Assembly (NCBI GenBank): GCA_031835245.1
Contig: JAVKOQ010000100.1
Coordinates: forward strand, 62,001-126,000
Origin: Balamuthia mandrillaris
Taxonomy: Eukaryota; Discosea; Longamoebia; Balamuthiidae
Direction: 5' to 3'
DNA length: 64,000 bases
A program made the translations under genes and the position numbers. Of this stretch, positions 1-11,851 are shown one piece after another (positions within the stretch are counted from its first letter, which is position 1; each line of letters begins with the position of its first letter). The notes under the pieces were generated by a model. That model had not been told where the DNA came from. It worked only from the letters and a program-made list of their open reading frames with translations, and did not search any database.

Positions 1-1252
1 GTGTTTGAGGTTGTGTTGCATATGAGTAAACCAAAGAGAACGTGGAAAGAATGAAAAGAGACATACTTCCCAAAGTCCAACTCAAAGCGAATGCCAGAGC
101 GAGACTTGAAGAAGCAGTTATGGCACGCAATCTCCATCTTGTCGTCCACCAAGAGCGGAATGGACTCTTCCGCCTGGCCAGAGGCTGGGTCGTAGTTGTA
201 GTTCAGTGCTGGTCCCTCAAAGTAGGCTCCTACCGGGCCTGGTTGTGCTCCGTAAAAGTCTTCGGTATATAAACGGATGCTTCCTCTCTCAAAGAGATGC
301 TGCAAAGAAAGAAGAAAGAAGAAAGAAGAAAGAAGAAAGAAGAAAGAAGAAAGAAGAAAGAAGAAAGAAGAAAGAAGAAACGAGAAACGTTAGTATCAGG
401 ACAGGTAAGGAAAAGAATTTGAAGACGCACTGCTAGAGGAACTTCCGTGGTGTCGACGATTGCCAACACAGGTCCTTTGCCTGTTACTAACGACAAGCTC
501 TTCACTCTTCGATAAATAGCGCCTTTTTGTGTTCAAGGACCGGAGAGAGAAGCAGAGCACCAAAGAAGCGACGTTAGAAGACACCGAAAAACATCGCAGT
601 GGGAAGGCGTAATACCAGCAAGGCCTTGTTCGTCGACGTTGCAGCCCCAAACATGAGATCCCACAAGAACGGCGTGTTCCGGCCACGAACTAACCGCTTT
701 CTTCACTTCAGCCACATTTCCACCAAACTTTGCACAACAAACAAGAAAGAACAAGGACGTTAAACGTTGAATCGATTGATGTGTAGTTGTTTGCCTCCAG
801 GAAGAAAACAAGAAGAAGGTTACCTGCAACAAAAGTTGATCAGCGGAACATTTGATGGCCGCGAGGAGCTTGTTGCTCTTCAGCTGATCGAGCGAGACGA
901 GCTCTGCCGCGTGCTTCACGTCGTACTCGAAGCGGGTGTGAAGACCTTCCGGACTTTGGTGCCGAAAGTGGAGACGGAAGGCTCCCTTCTCCTTGGGATG
1001 CTCCCTCACGGCGCCCAAGCGAAGCGCTGGATGTTCTTGCCAGGAAGAGCTTGTGGCCACATGCTCGTTGCTGCTACGGAAGGCAAAACTTGGGTCGTAG
1101 TCCTGCTGTTGGAGAGGAGGAAGAGGAGAGCCATGGACATGGCTGTAGCGGTGGAAGGAGAAAAGAAGAAACAGCGACAAGAAGAGAAGAGACGAGGCGA
1201 ACGCCGGGAGATGGCAGACAAACACCCTCCTCCTCCTCATGTTTGCACACAC
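1..1252 (-). CDS. Secreted protein of unknown function (runs off left edge)
   Basis: Exons at 824-1252, 585-727, 431-506 and 67-299 join through GT-AG introns with matching phases and give about 293 residues; the rest lies beyond the window. The start is the ATG at 1252, or the one at 1240 that opens an arginine cluster (MRRRR). The N terminus then has a hydrophobic run (LLFLSLFLLFSF), so it is probably a signal peptide or type II anchor. The body has a few Cys (VWGC, CHNC) and an aromatic, proline-rich stretch (YTEDFYGAQPGPVGA). I do not recognise a domain. Intron 3 (300-430) holds a TTTCTTC repeat on the coding strand. Function unknown; export from the cytosol is inferred only from the N terminus. 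Confidence 0.6.
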
Positions 1253-2610
1253 ACACCAGACCGCGCTTTGGTCAACAGGTTACGCTTCGTGCGGGAGGAG
1301 AATGGTGCGGATGGTGGCTCGTGCCAATTGTGCTTTCTTCCACAAATTCTTCAAAAGAGAGAAAAAAAAAAAAGCCCGGCAGGTGGTAATATTATAGCAC
1401 AGGTGGTTCCCCTGCTAGATACAACAGAGCACACAAGGCAACGAAAGGACGGAAGGAAGCATTCACGTCGACATTATACCATTTTTCAGTGCAACAAGAA
1501 TAGGATAATAATTCCAAGCATTGTTGAAATTCTTACAAGTCATTACTGCCGACGGTCCCCGATCACCCCTCTGGGACCGCTGCTCCTCCTCAATGTCTCA
1601 GCGCTTCAGCCTGGAGATCCCGCCACCCCCATGCCAAGAGCATTTAAAGAAGGTGCCGGAAGGACTTGTCACCAGTTGATTCTTCCTGGGCTGGTGGCAA
1701 CCCCTCCTTCAAGAGATTGGGGACTCGGACCCTGAGAAATATAGCATGGAGGATGGAAGTGCGGAGCGTGCCAAAGCAATGATAGAGGTTGCCCGTCGCT
1801 ACAGCTCCCTACGACGTTCTATCAAACAACAAGCTCGACATAATCGACTTATTCGGCAGGAGCTCAAGTGCTTGAATACAACCCCAAGCGAAGAACTGGA
1901 GTACATCCAGAGGCGACAAAAGGAGAGAACAACTGCGTGCATCCAGCAAAGTCAGGATGGTAACTGCTCAGCTCTCTACAACTGTGTCCCGTCGGCAGCG
2001 CTCTCGAGCGAATCAGCCGCCACGTGATGACCAAATGACAAGATTCCCCATGATGTGTTAGATCAACTCGTGCTTCATCAAACACCTCAACCTGGAGCGA
2101 AGCTCGAATCTTCAAACCAGGAATTGTTCAATGCCTTTACCGTTCTGGGGCAGGTACTTTCGTGGGTCCTCAAAAGTAGCTTTGGGTATCAGCAGCAATA
2201 GCCCAAACAAACACACACCACTTCAACAAAAAAAAAAAAAAAACATACAGACCGAAGCCGCCCCAACCAGGTCTGATCAAGGTAACGCAAGTGAAGATGG
2301 CCTGGAGAAGACAAAAGCCTAACTTTACGCCTCGTGCAGGTCCTACCCTCAGAAGCAGAATATCCTATCCTCGCAGGCGAACATCTCAGAGTTTCCTTTA
2401 ACGGTCCGACACCTATAATGAACAATTAATTCTATAATGTAGTTAATGTGAAGCTAACACACATGCCAACGGTAGGCCATAGGGCAAAGAAGGAAGAAGT
2501 TCGTTTCTTTTTTGTTGTTGTTGTTGGTTGGAACCTCAAGGCCCCCCACAAGAGGCAGCTTATTATTTGTTTGTTTGTTTGTTTTTATTGAATGAGTGCC
2601 CCGCCCCCCA
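1253..2610. other. Intergenic region with one weak orphan ORF
   Basis: No recognisable gene. An ATG-started frame at 1746-2027 (+, 93 residues) has a charged, helical-looking N-terminal half (many Arg, Gln, Glu) but no family I know; it may be a decayed fragment. A TTTG run sits at 2565-2586 just before the next gene. An A-run lies at 2229-2244. Confidence 0.4.
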
Positions 2611-3269
2611 ATGATGTTTAAAGAAGACCCTATTCAACACCTACGGAAGTCACTGGGCGGCCACAAACGAGCCGCTTCCTCCTCTACTACTCCCAAACAA
2701 GGCAGACTAACTAGCTCTAGTGGTACCTCTTCTGGTGAAGGTTTATCTCGTCTCTTCTCAAAGTCTTTCTCCTTCTCTCGTTCTCACTTCTATTCTCTTC
2801 TTGTTCTCTTTCTTATGGTGTTCTTGTTCTTGTTCTTCTTGTTCTTGTTCTTCTTGTTCTTGTTCTTCTTCTTCTTCTTCTTCTTCTTCTTCTTCTTCTT
2901 CTTCTTCTTCTTCTTCTTCTTCTTCTACTACTACTACTACTTCTTCTTGTTCTTGTTCTTCTTCTTGTTCTTCTTCTTCTTGTTCTTGTTCTTCTTCTTC
3001 TTCTTCTTCTTCTTCTTCTTCTTCTTCTTCTTCTTCTTCTTCTCTCCTCCCATTGGCTTTTCCTCCAGGAATCGATTTGAAACAAACAAAAGCTATAAAT
3101 GAGCTGAAGAGCCTTTTGGACAGCGAAGAGGACTATCGACAGTTGTTGCTGAACAGGTCTGCTGAGTTTCCAACGTTGCTTCGCTTCCTCAAAGCGGAGA
3201 AAGGCAACGTGAAGAAAGCGGCTGACCGTCTCAGAGCTCACATGGTACCCTTTCTTCTCTCTCTTTGCT

Positions 3270-3311
<42 letters not shown>

Positions 3312-3672
3312 CTGCTTCTCTCTTCTCTTTCTTTCTCTCGGGAAGTAACACGAAACAGAAATGGTGGCAACACCAAAGACCAGACAATATCATGTCCAGA
3401 GATATAAAAGACTCCCTATGGTTTAGTCGAGGCATAGGCACTTTTGGAGGTTTTGACAAAGCCGGTCGTCCCTGTATCATTATATTTCCTGCTTTACACG
3501 CTCCACCTTTATCTAAACAAGAGGTATTCTCTTCTTTCTACATTCTCCTTGCCATTGCTCTTGTTCTTGTTCTTGCTCTTGCTCTTGTTCTTGTTCTTGT
3601 TCTTGTTCTTGTTCTTGTTCTTCTTCTTGTTCTTCTTCTTGTTCTTCTTCTTGTTCTTCTTCTTGTTCTTCT

Positions 3673-3704
<32 letters not shown>

Positions 3705-6141
3705 TTCTTCTTCTTCTTCTTCTTTCTTCTTATGTTTATCTCATTAAAATTGTGACCTATTTCAATATATCACTATAGATAGAAACAGTGGCGTTTTGGG
3801 TGATAGAACGGTTGCTGCGAACGATGATTGAAGGCGTTTATCAGTTTAATATCCTGTTGGATTTTACCAGCTGTATTTGCACCAAGTATGTTATTGTTGC
3901 TTCGCTGCTTCACTTCTTTCTTTCTCTTGTCTGCGTTTCGCTTTTACTAGTTCCTTCGTTGTAACGATCGTACCATTCATTACAAGGGATTATTTAACGA
4001 GCGTGAGCACGATGGTTGATTTGTGCATTATGCTTCGTCGGCATTATCCCTGCTCGCTCGCCAACATCTTCATCCTCAACCCAACCACGCTGTGGAGTGT
4101 GTTTCTTCGAACCATTTTGCACGCAACTGGTCTGTCCAACAAAGACCTTACCAGAAAGATCATCGTCATTAGAGAAGAAGTCGTTCGTGAGAGGTTGCTG
4201 GAATACTTTGATAGAGATCAATTGCCAATTGAATATGGCGGAACGGCTCACTTTTTGACGGACCAACAAAGCTCGTTGTTGAAAGTGTTGCAGCGAACCC
4301 CATCAGGTATTTTATTCTCTAGTTTCTTCTCCCTTCCGTCTTCTTTTATGTCTTCTTTTTTGTTCTCATTTTATGCTGCCTCTCGAATCTTTGTTTGTTT
4401 TGGCTTGAGTGGCTAACCTCCCTGAACTATTCCCTCTTCCGAAGAACCAAGACGAAGAAAGTCACACGACTCACACACTTACCACAAGTGCAACGAAGAT
4501 ATATCCTCAATTTTCTTAGCAACACATTCCGCTGGCGAAAGCAATCCCAGGCTTTCATATCTTTCGAGAGGGCAGAGAGCTCCTCTGCCCTCCACTGCTC
4601 GCCAATCTCCTGTTAATTCTGGCCAACATGTTACATGTTTGTATCTCTCTCATTTTTCTCGTTTCGTCTTTCTTTCTCTCTATATTCTCTCTGCCTGTTT
4701 TATGTGCTAACAGTTTTGGCTTTGAATCTTCTACCGTTTGTTTTGCTCTTTCCTATGCTTTAAAACAAAGCACCGGAACAAACATTGGACATAAGGTCAG
4801 GTTCTGCTTCTGTGGTAGGAGCAGAACTTACTCTCAACTCACACGCGCCAGACAAAATTCCACTGCGTTCCTCTGCTCCGCATTCCAAGAGAAACAGCCG
4901 GGAAGGTAGGGATGGAAGAGGAGGAAGAGCTTCACCACCGCCGTCGTCATCGCCAAAACCAACTACGCAAACGGGCTCTCGAAGCTTGACGGCTCTTGTC
5001 TCTCCGAAAAATTCTGGAACGCTTCCGAGTGCTCGTCCTGTCCGACCTCTTACAGTTTGCTCGGTTTGTTTTATTTATTTATTATTTTTTTTGCTCTGTT
5101 TTGTTTGCGAGTTTTTGTTCTTCCTCCATTTTATTGAGACCAAACAACACACCTTCTCAACTAAAAGGTGAATCCAAAAGTGGAAGAACGAGCAAGATAT
5201 GCTTGGGAAATTGACTATAAAGAATTGGATATATTGGTTCGTTTTCCTCTCTTTCTTATTGTGCTGCTTCTTCCTTTCCGTTTTTTTTATCTTCGCCATT
5301 TCTTATGCGTTAAGTTTAACTGTTATAGGAACAAATCGGGGCAGGAGGAATGGGCATCGTCTACAAAGCTAAATTCAGAGGCACCACAGTTGCTGTCAAG
5401 AAGCTCAACACCACCGGACACCCTACCAGAAGCGAGTTTAAGCGTTTTCTTCGTGAAATTGATATCATGAGGTATGTTTATTTTCTCTCTTCTTCTATCC
5501 TTGAGCCATGTTCCGAGTCGGTTGTTTATTTTATTTTATTTTTTTTTGTAAACTTTGTTAGCAAGTTGCGCCATCCCAACATTTTGTTGCTGATGGGTGC
5601 TTGTTTGGAGTATCCCAACATTTGTGTCATCACCGAATACATTTCGGAGGGAGATGTGCTGCGGTATATTAAAAAGAAACGTCGTTCTTTCTTGCGAAAA
5701 CTTGAGATCGCCATTGACGCCGCTCGTGGTATGTCTTTGTTTTGTTTTTATGTTTGACATTGGAGCATTGAAGGGAATGAAATAACGTATAATTTTTTGT
5801 ACCAGGAATGCTCTTCTTGCATCTTAGGAACCCTCCTTGTCTTCATCAAGATCTTAAAGCATCCAATCTACTGGTTTCGTTAGTCTTCTTTGTTATTTTG
5901 CATTTTACATTCTTTATTCACATCCTTAAACAGGTGGATCGTTCAGGCAGAGTCAAAGTGGGAGACTTTGGGATTGCTCAAGTGCAGGAAGAGCTTATGA
6001 CCTTGGATGGAGAACAGCCAGGAGAGGCCAGCGCCAGTAAAGCCATGCTGAAGCTCAGTACACCCAATCAATGTTTTGGCACGTTGAATTGGTACTTTCT
6101 CATTGTCATCTCTCGTTTCTCTCATTCTCTTATTCTCATGC

Positions 6142-6184
<43 letters not shown>

Positions 6185-8883
6185 AGGCTTCCGCCAGAAG
6201 TGCTTAACGCTGAGCAGCGAAGTAAAGAAGCTGATGTTTGGTCTTTTGGCATGGTTTGTATAAATGCTTTTCTTCCTCGTTTTTTCTTCTTCCTCACAAC
6301 AACACTTTAATAATAACAGGTTTTATGGGAGTTACTCAGTGAACAAGTTCCATTCCAAGACATGTCTCAACTGGAAATCATTCTAGCCATAATGGAGAAC
6401 AAAATGCCTTCCTTTCCAACCGATGACTGCCCTCCCGAATACGCCGAACTCATTCGCGACTGTTGGCAGCCTCAACCTGAAGAACGTCCAAGCTTTCAAG
6501 AAATACTGACGCGGTTAGAAGCGCTTCAACAACGCCTGAAAATGGTAGACGACTCTAGAAGAGAGACCTTTCCTCCACATTTTCCTTCCGTTGTCGCGTC
6601 CACCTCCGCTGCCGCAAGCGCGAAGGAAGTGAGACGATCGTCCATGCCATCGCCGCAAAGGCCACCGCTGATGGCTCCGTTGCCTTCGTTTGGGAATTCC
6701 AAGTCTAGCCCTCGTCTTATTTCCAGCAATGATGGCAAAGGTATGACTCTTCTTCCTTTGGTTTATCCTATCCATTTCCCTCCTTATGTCTCTCAAGATA
6801 GAATAATAACAACAAAAACCTATAACAACAAAAACAGAACAAGAACTGCAAAAATGGTTGCATGACCTTGACCCTCGTTTTGTGAAATACGCAAAGCACT
6901 TCCTCTCGCAGGAAGTCTACTTGGAAAGCGCTTTGAAGTTGACTTCTGCCGAGTTGATAGAGTTGGGTCTTCCTCTTGGAGTTCGTAAGAAGATCCTAGA
7001 ACACAATCAACAACGGCTTTCTTTGTCTGATGTTGATAAGAGCGAAGATGACGACGAAGGGGAAGGAGGTTTTGTAAGCAAGGAAGTGGAACTGAACGAA
7101 AGCGGAGAAGTAAGCTTTTTGGCTTTAGCTTCTTCTTCGTCAGAGGATGAGAAACGAGAAGATTCAGACGAGAACAACTATGCCGATCTCCAAGGCCTCA
7201 AACACAAACCTTCTGCCTCTTCTCGCACAAACTTTTATGGAGGATATGCTGACGTTGCTCCTCCTTCTGCTTCCATCTCATCAAGAACCAACTCTTATGC
7301 TAATACTTCTTCTCCTTCTACCTCTTCCTCTCGTTCTTCCTATAATTATTATGCTTCTTATTCCACAAGTGGAGAAGAAGCCTCTCACGTTGTTGCCTTG
7401 GATAGTGACGATGATGATGATAGCGAAGATGATGAGAAAGAAGTCGATTTGGAGAAACTCAACTTTCAAAGCCGAGTTAAACTTAGCTATGGCGATATTG
7501 GTGCTGTTTCTGCTCCCACGTCTCCTTCTTCATTCCTTTCTCTTGATAGCGACGACGACGAAGCAGACAGCGAGGCAGAGCTACAAAGAAAAGCAGAAGC
7601 AAAACCAAAACCAAAACCAAAAGTACGAACAACTAAGATTGTGGGCTATGCTGCAGAATCTGTTTCTTCTTTTTCTTATGGAGACGCGACAACGACTGCA
7701 GCTGTTCAAAACGAAATAGATCTTGATGAAGAAGAAGGAGAAGAAGAAGCAAAGCAAAAAGAAGAGAATGAAGAGAGCGAAGTGAAGGAAGAGCCAGGGT
7801 GGACTATCATCAAAAAAACATCAGCAAGAAGCGGAACTGTTATCATCTCCCGAGGAGACGAAGCTGGCATGGTAATGCCTCGCTCTCCTTCTGCAGACAA
7901 CAAACAACAACAGGCGAAAGCGATCGAGGCAAACGGGAGCAAAATATTGGAGCGGGTCAACAGCGCACGGCTGTTTTTGCCGTATAGGCAGATAAAGCAC
8001 AAAGAGTTGAAGTGGCGAGAAAAGATCGGCAGCGGTTTGTGTTCTATCTATCCTTTCTTTTTGTTTGTTATCTCTTGTTTTTTGTCTGATGACTTCCTTC
8101 CTGTTAATTATGTGTTATAGGAGCGTTTGGGGCGGTGTATAAAGGTACCTGGCGTGGCTCTGCAGTTGCCATCAAGAAACTGGACGTTTATTTGGACGAT
8201 GAAGCCATGGCCGAGTTCAAGCGAGAGGCCTCTCTGATGCACCTCCTTGGCAACCACCCCAACATCGTTTCTTTCGGTACTTTCTTTTCTCTCTTTATTT
8301 TGTCTGCTTTCTCTTTCCTACTCCCTCTTCAGTTATCCTCAATCATTTATCTTTCGAAAAAAAGTGGGTGCTGCAACAAACCAAGAGGAAGGCACACCGT
8401 GCTTGGTTACTCAGTTTTGCAGAAACGGTTCTCTCTACGACCTGCTTTGCAAGAAGCAAACGAAGCTGCCATGGGTCACCATGGTGAAGATGGCCAGAGA
8501 TGCATCCAGCGGGCTTCTTCACCTTCACGCTGAAGGAGTCATCCATAGGGATATAGCTGCTCGAAATGTTTTGGTACGTATACGAAGATGATTTAATGAG
8601 CATGGAGAGAACACAACGAACCAAGCTGCCAACTAACATAACATTACTGCGACAAAAGGTGGGAGACAATTACAATGTGTATATCAGCGATTTTGGTTTG
8701 TCTCGAGTGAAGAAGGCAGCCCATAGCGCGAATCGAACGCAAAGTACCATTGGTCCTATCAAGTACTGCTCTCTGCTCTCTCTGCTCTCTCTGCTCTCTC
8801 TGCTCTCTCTGCTCTCTCTGCTCTCCTGCTCTCTCTGCTCTCTCTGCTCTCTCTGCTCTCTCTGTCTCTGCTCTCTCTGCTCT

Positions 8884-8914
<31 letters not shown>

Positions 8915-9450
8915 GTCGTTTGTTTCTGTGGTGTTGACTCTCGTGAAAGATATATGGCACCAGAAGCCATTCGCTGTAGAGAGTATTCTGAGAAAAGCGA
9001 TGCGTTCAGCTTTGGTATTCTTCTTTGGGAGATGTGGACGCGGTACGTTTCCTTCTATTCTAATAAGAACTTCTTTCTTGTGCTCCTTCTGACTATTGAC
9101 GCTTTTTTTTTTAAAAAAAAAAAACAAAACAAAAAAGGAGCAAGGAACCATTTCCAGAGTTGCCACCAGCAGCAGTTGCTCAAAAAGTGGCTTATGAGGG
9201 GCTGCGGTTGTCCATTCCCGAGGATTGCGACCCCACATGGAAGAAACTTATGCTCAGCTGTTGGAACGAAGATCCTGCACTCAGGTAGAGAGACCTTTTT
9301 TTTCCATCTTCTCGTTTCTTCCTCTTTTCTCTTCTCTTCTTTTCCTCTGCTTACATACATTCTTGAAGGCCGGACTTTAGGACCATCAACAAGATTTTGC
9401 GTCAACAGTTCAAGCAGTTAAATGTTCTTTATCCTCCCAATAACTCTTAA
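2611..9450 (+). CDS. Sec14/CRAL-TRIO - TKL kinase - SAM - TKL kinase fusion
   Basis: Twenty-one exons (2611-2740, 3069-3244, 3359-3523, 3779-3885, 3987-4306, 4445-4636, 4771-5063, 5168-5236, 5329-5471, 5562-5728, 5806-5873, 5934-6091, 6187-6253, 6320-6740, 6838-8034, 8121-8276, 8365-8573, 8659-8762, 8950-9042, 9138-9284, 9369-9450) close in frame as 1487 residues. Residues about 45-295 are a Sec14 lipid-binding domain (RHYPCSLANIFILNPTTLW; LLEYFDRDQLPIEYGG). Kinase 1 (about 485-740) has IGAGGMG, VAVKK and DFG, but HQDLKASN where HRD is normal. A SAM domain (about 826-885) follows, then a Ser/Asp/Glu-rich linker. Kinase 2 (about 1200-1480) has IGSGAFGAVYKG, AIKK, HRDIAARN and DFGLSR, the tyrosine-kinase-like pattern. 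It is probably a membrane-recruited signalling kinase. The link from Sec14 to kinase 1 (exons 6-7) rests only on splice phase, so two adjacent genes remain possible. The first ATG-ATG pair at 2611 sets the start. Confidence 0.75.
2821..3048 (+). repeat. TTC/TTG microsatellite in intron 1 of the kinase gene
   Basis: Long runs of TTC with interspersed TTG and a short CTA run fill most of the first intron. They create long false Ser, Phe and Leu reading frames. Confidence 0.95.
3555..3730 (+). repeat. CTTGTT / TTC microsatellite in intron 3 of the kinase gene
   Basis: Tandem TTGTTC and TTGCTC hexamers grade into pure TTC, again pyrimidine-rich on the coding strand. Confidence 0.95.
8763..8918 (+). 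repeat. CTCTCTCTGC minisatellite in intron 18 of the kinase gene
   Basis: A 10-bp unit (CTCTCTCTGC) repeats about a dozen times and ends in a pure CT run before the acceptor near 8949. Confidence 0.9.
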
Positions 9451-9483
9451 AACCAATGCGTTTTGTGTTGTTTTGTTTCGTGT

Positions 9484-11388
9484 TTACTTGCTTGGGTCTT
9501 GTGGTGCTAACGAGTTTCGCGATGGCAACTCCTCCAACAATGGATGAAAGAGCTCCAGCATCTTCATCGCAACCTTCTCCCATCCGAAATACTCCAGAGC
9601 AAAGCGTCTGGGAACCTCCGGGTCATACCTCTCCACGATCCATCTCACCACCTGCTCCACTCTCTCCAAGTCCTCCGCCGTGACCTCCCATCCGGTCACT
9701 CCCATCAGGTAATGCGCCCTCCAAACCGCAGCATCGATGCTCAAGATGAAGTTGCCACACATCTGACTCTCGATGATGCTCAGCTCGTATCCGGAGACGA
9801 TGGCGGAGGCCCACATCCATGAACGTTTCAACAGTTGGACGTACTCCTCGAAAGGAAGTTTGTCTGAAAAGTGAACATCCGCCATGTGCTCCAAGCCCTC
9901 CAACAAGTCGCTCCCCCCTAACACCACAATGGTCAAGTTCAACGCTTTGCGAAGCGGTTGCAATGACCAGAGAAAATGGATGTAAGCTTGACGATAGAAG
10001 CGATCCATGTGTCGCTGTTGGTTGACCACAGCTTCGATGACGATGAGAGGAGTAGGGTGTTTGGTCGTATAACGGAGATGAAGGTTGTTGTGGAGAGAGT
10101 AGAGCGACGGGTCGATGGGGGGAAGGAGAGTGTGGAAAGAAGAAGAGTTGGCAGAAGGAGGAGAAGGAGAAAAGGAAGGAGGAAGGAGAGATTCGGAAGA
10201 GGAAGGATAGAAGGAGAATACTTCAGCGTCTGCTCCCCATGGAAGAAAAAATACTTTCCTTCTCCATTCTTCTTCGCCTTCTTGCTCTTGGTATTCGTCG
10301 TATGCATCATTCCCTCTTTTAAACGCATGTACATCGTCGTGTTGGTGTTCTGCGTTAACTATTCCAGTGAATGTGACTTGTTCTTGTTCCAATCCTTCAT
10401 GTTCCGAGTCATCAACTTCTTCAAACGCTTCAGATTCCACCTCTGATCCGTCTTCTATTTCTTCTCTACTTCCATGACCTCCATCTCCCGTTTCCTGTTG
10501 CTCGTCATCATAATATTCCTCCTCTGTTCTGAACAAAGTGGAGAGCTGCTCCGCATCGAACCACGCTCTTGGACAGAGAACGCCCACATCCACCTCCTTC
10601 TTTAGCCGCCTGGGCAAGTGGCAGGCCGTATCAAAGTGCAGGAACGTGTGCACAAAGGGGGTCTCCTCCGTGAACATCCTTGCCACCTTACGCATCGACG
10701 AGTGCGTCTCCACGATGGCGAACTCAGCGACTTTGGAGCCGCTCTCCACCTCTCTCCACGCCTCGTTATTTGCTTTCCACCAGAACTTCCGTCTGCTGAT
10801 GCAAAGGGTGTGGTCCTCATCAGGACCCAGCTGCAGCTGTGCCTTGGGCAGGAGCTTGCCAAGCGCTTTGGACAGGCCTTGGAGGGTGGTGTCCCCTGCC
10901 TTGTTGAAGTCGCGCGGCTCGCCAACCCGTCCGCAGGAGGTCAGCACGGCGACGCGAGCCCCAGAACGAATGAACTCCGCCCGCACGTGCGCCGGAGTCG
11001 GGCGTTGCATGAACTCCCTGTTGGCTCTCTCGATGGGCAGAAGAAAGTCTTGAGGGCTGAGGAAAGAGGAGGAGGAAGATAGAGGGGGAGGATAACTATC
11101 GTTGGAGAAGTAATGTTGTCTCCATTGCCTCAGTCGCCGGTGCTTTTGAACGGCGACGTACGAGAGGGAAGGGGGAGAGGAGAGCGCAAGGGTGCTGTCT
11201 GGTGGGTGTTGGGAGGACCCGAGGGATGGTGAAGAAGAGGAAGAAGCAGGGAAGCGTTGAAGAGAGGAAGAAGAAGAAGAAGAAGAAGAGGAGGAAGGAG
11301 ACGAGCGCAAGTAGAGCAGGGCGAGGAGGAAGACGAAGAGGGCTTGGCCGGCCAACAGCCATATCACCACGTTTTTACGTTTTGCCAT
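9484..11388 (-). CDS. Type II membrane glycosyltransferase-like protein, copy A
   Basis: A single exon encodes 634 residues. A short basic N terminus is followed by one hydrophobic segment (VVIWLLAGQALFVFLLALLY), then a Ser-rich stem and a luminal domain, the layout of a Golgi type II transferase. The C-terminal part has a Rossmann-like strand (LIVIEAVV, LTIVVLGG) and SGYELSIIESQMCGNF, which resembles the acidic nucleotide-sugar motif (E followed by ES and a small-residue turn) of GT-B enzymes. I cannot name a CAZy family. An acidic insert rich in Glu/Asp and Gln lies in the middle. The stop is 33 bp from the stop of the converging kinase gene. A paralogue lies directly upstream on the same strand and shares a near-identical 3' tract. 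Confidence 0.7.
   Translation of the reverse strand: MAKRKNVVIWLLAGQALFVFLLALLYLRSSPSSSSSSSSSSSLQRFPASSSSSPSLGSSQHPPDSTLALSSPPSLSYVAVQKHRRLRQWRQHYFSNDSYPPPLSSSSSFLSPQDFLLPIERANREFMQRPTPAHVRAEFIRSGARVAVLTSCGRVGEPRDFNKAGDTTLQGLSKALGKLLPKAQLQLGPDEDHTLCISRRKFWWKANNEAWREVESGSKVAEFAIVETHSSMRKVARMFTEETPFVHTFLHFDTACHLPRRLKKEVDVGVLCPRAWFDAEQLSTLFRTEEEYYDDEQQETGDGGHGSREEIEDGSEVESEAFEEVDDSEHEGLEQEQVTFTGIVNAEHQHDDVHAFKRGNDAYDEYQEQEGEEEWRRKVFFLPWGADAEVFSFYPSSSESLLPPSFSPSPPSANSSSFHTLLPPIDPSLYSLHNNLHLRYTTKHPTPLIVIEAVVNQQRHMDRFYRQAYIHFLWSLQPLRKALNLTIVVLGGSDLLEGLEHMADVHFSDKLPFEEYVQLLKRSWMWASAIVSGYELSIIESQMCGNFILSIDAAVWRAHYLMGVTGWEVTAEDLERVEQVVRWIVERYDPEVPRRFALEYFGWEKVAMKMLELFHPLLEELPSRNSLAPQDPSK
9576..9855 (-). 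repeat. Near-identical tract shared with copy B
   Basis: Aligned without gaps to 11914-12193 (offset 2338), I see two mismatches in about 280 bp. The flanking coding sequence of the two genes is clearly diverged. It encodes the C-terminal core around SGYELSIIESQMCG. Gene conversion is the likely cause. Confidence 0.85.
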
Positions 11389-11851
11389 CCTTCTGAAACA
11401 GCGTCACCACCCCCCTCTGCAGCGCCTTCCTTTGGCTCGGTTGTTCGTTTTAACCCACCACCACCACCACCAGGGGCGACTGTGACGCTCTCTCTCTTTT
11501 TCGGTGGACTCCACCCACTTTTCCTCCGGACCTATTTTTTATGATTTTCGGACGATTTCAAAAACGGAGCACCCGGATAATTGATGAATTATACCATATA
11601 TGGATATGAAAAATAATTAATATCGCCTTAAAATGGTAACAAATCGGTTGTTTTGATTAAAAATGGATATATCAGATGTGAATCGATCCGGTGGTAATCG
11701 GTAATAGGCTATTTTACTAGCGTCTTATTAATTCACCCACCCCGAACACTCCCCCTTACCAGACTTTGTGTCTCCCAAAGGGGAACAACCATCGTCTGTC
11801 TTGCGTCTTTTTTTTCTCGTTTCTTCCATTCTTGGATTTCGTTTCTTGCTT
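11389..11851. other. Intergenic, promoter side of copy A
   Basis: Contains a short CCA run and an AT-rich patch (about 11535-11735). No gene, RNA or known promoter motif seen. Confidence 0.5.

Noticed and set aside
767-1735. A 322-residue plus-strand ORF opposite the first gene
   Set aside because: It is antisense to a well-spliced secreted protein and has no domain or normal composition.
2720-3778. Long Ser, Phe, Leu or Arg-rich ORFs (here and at 38364-39932, 42752-43155, 45247-45960)
   Set aside because: They are translations of intron microsatellites, open in several frames on both strands.
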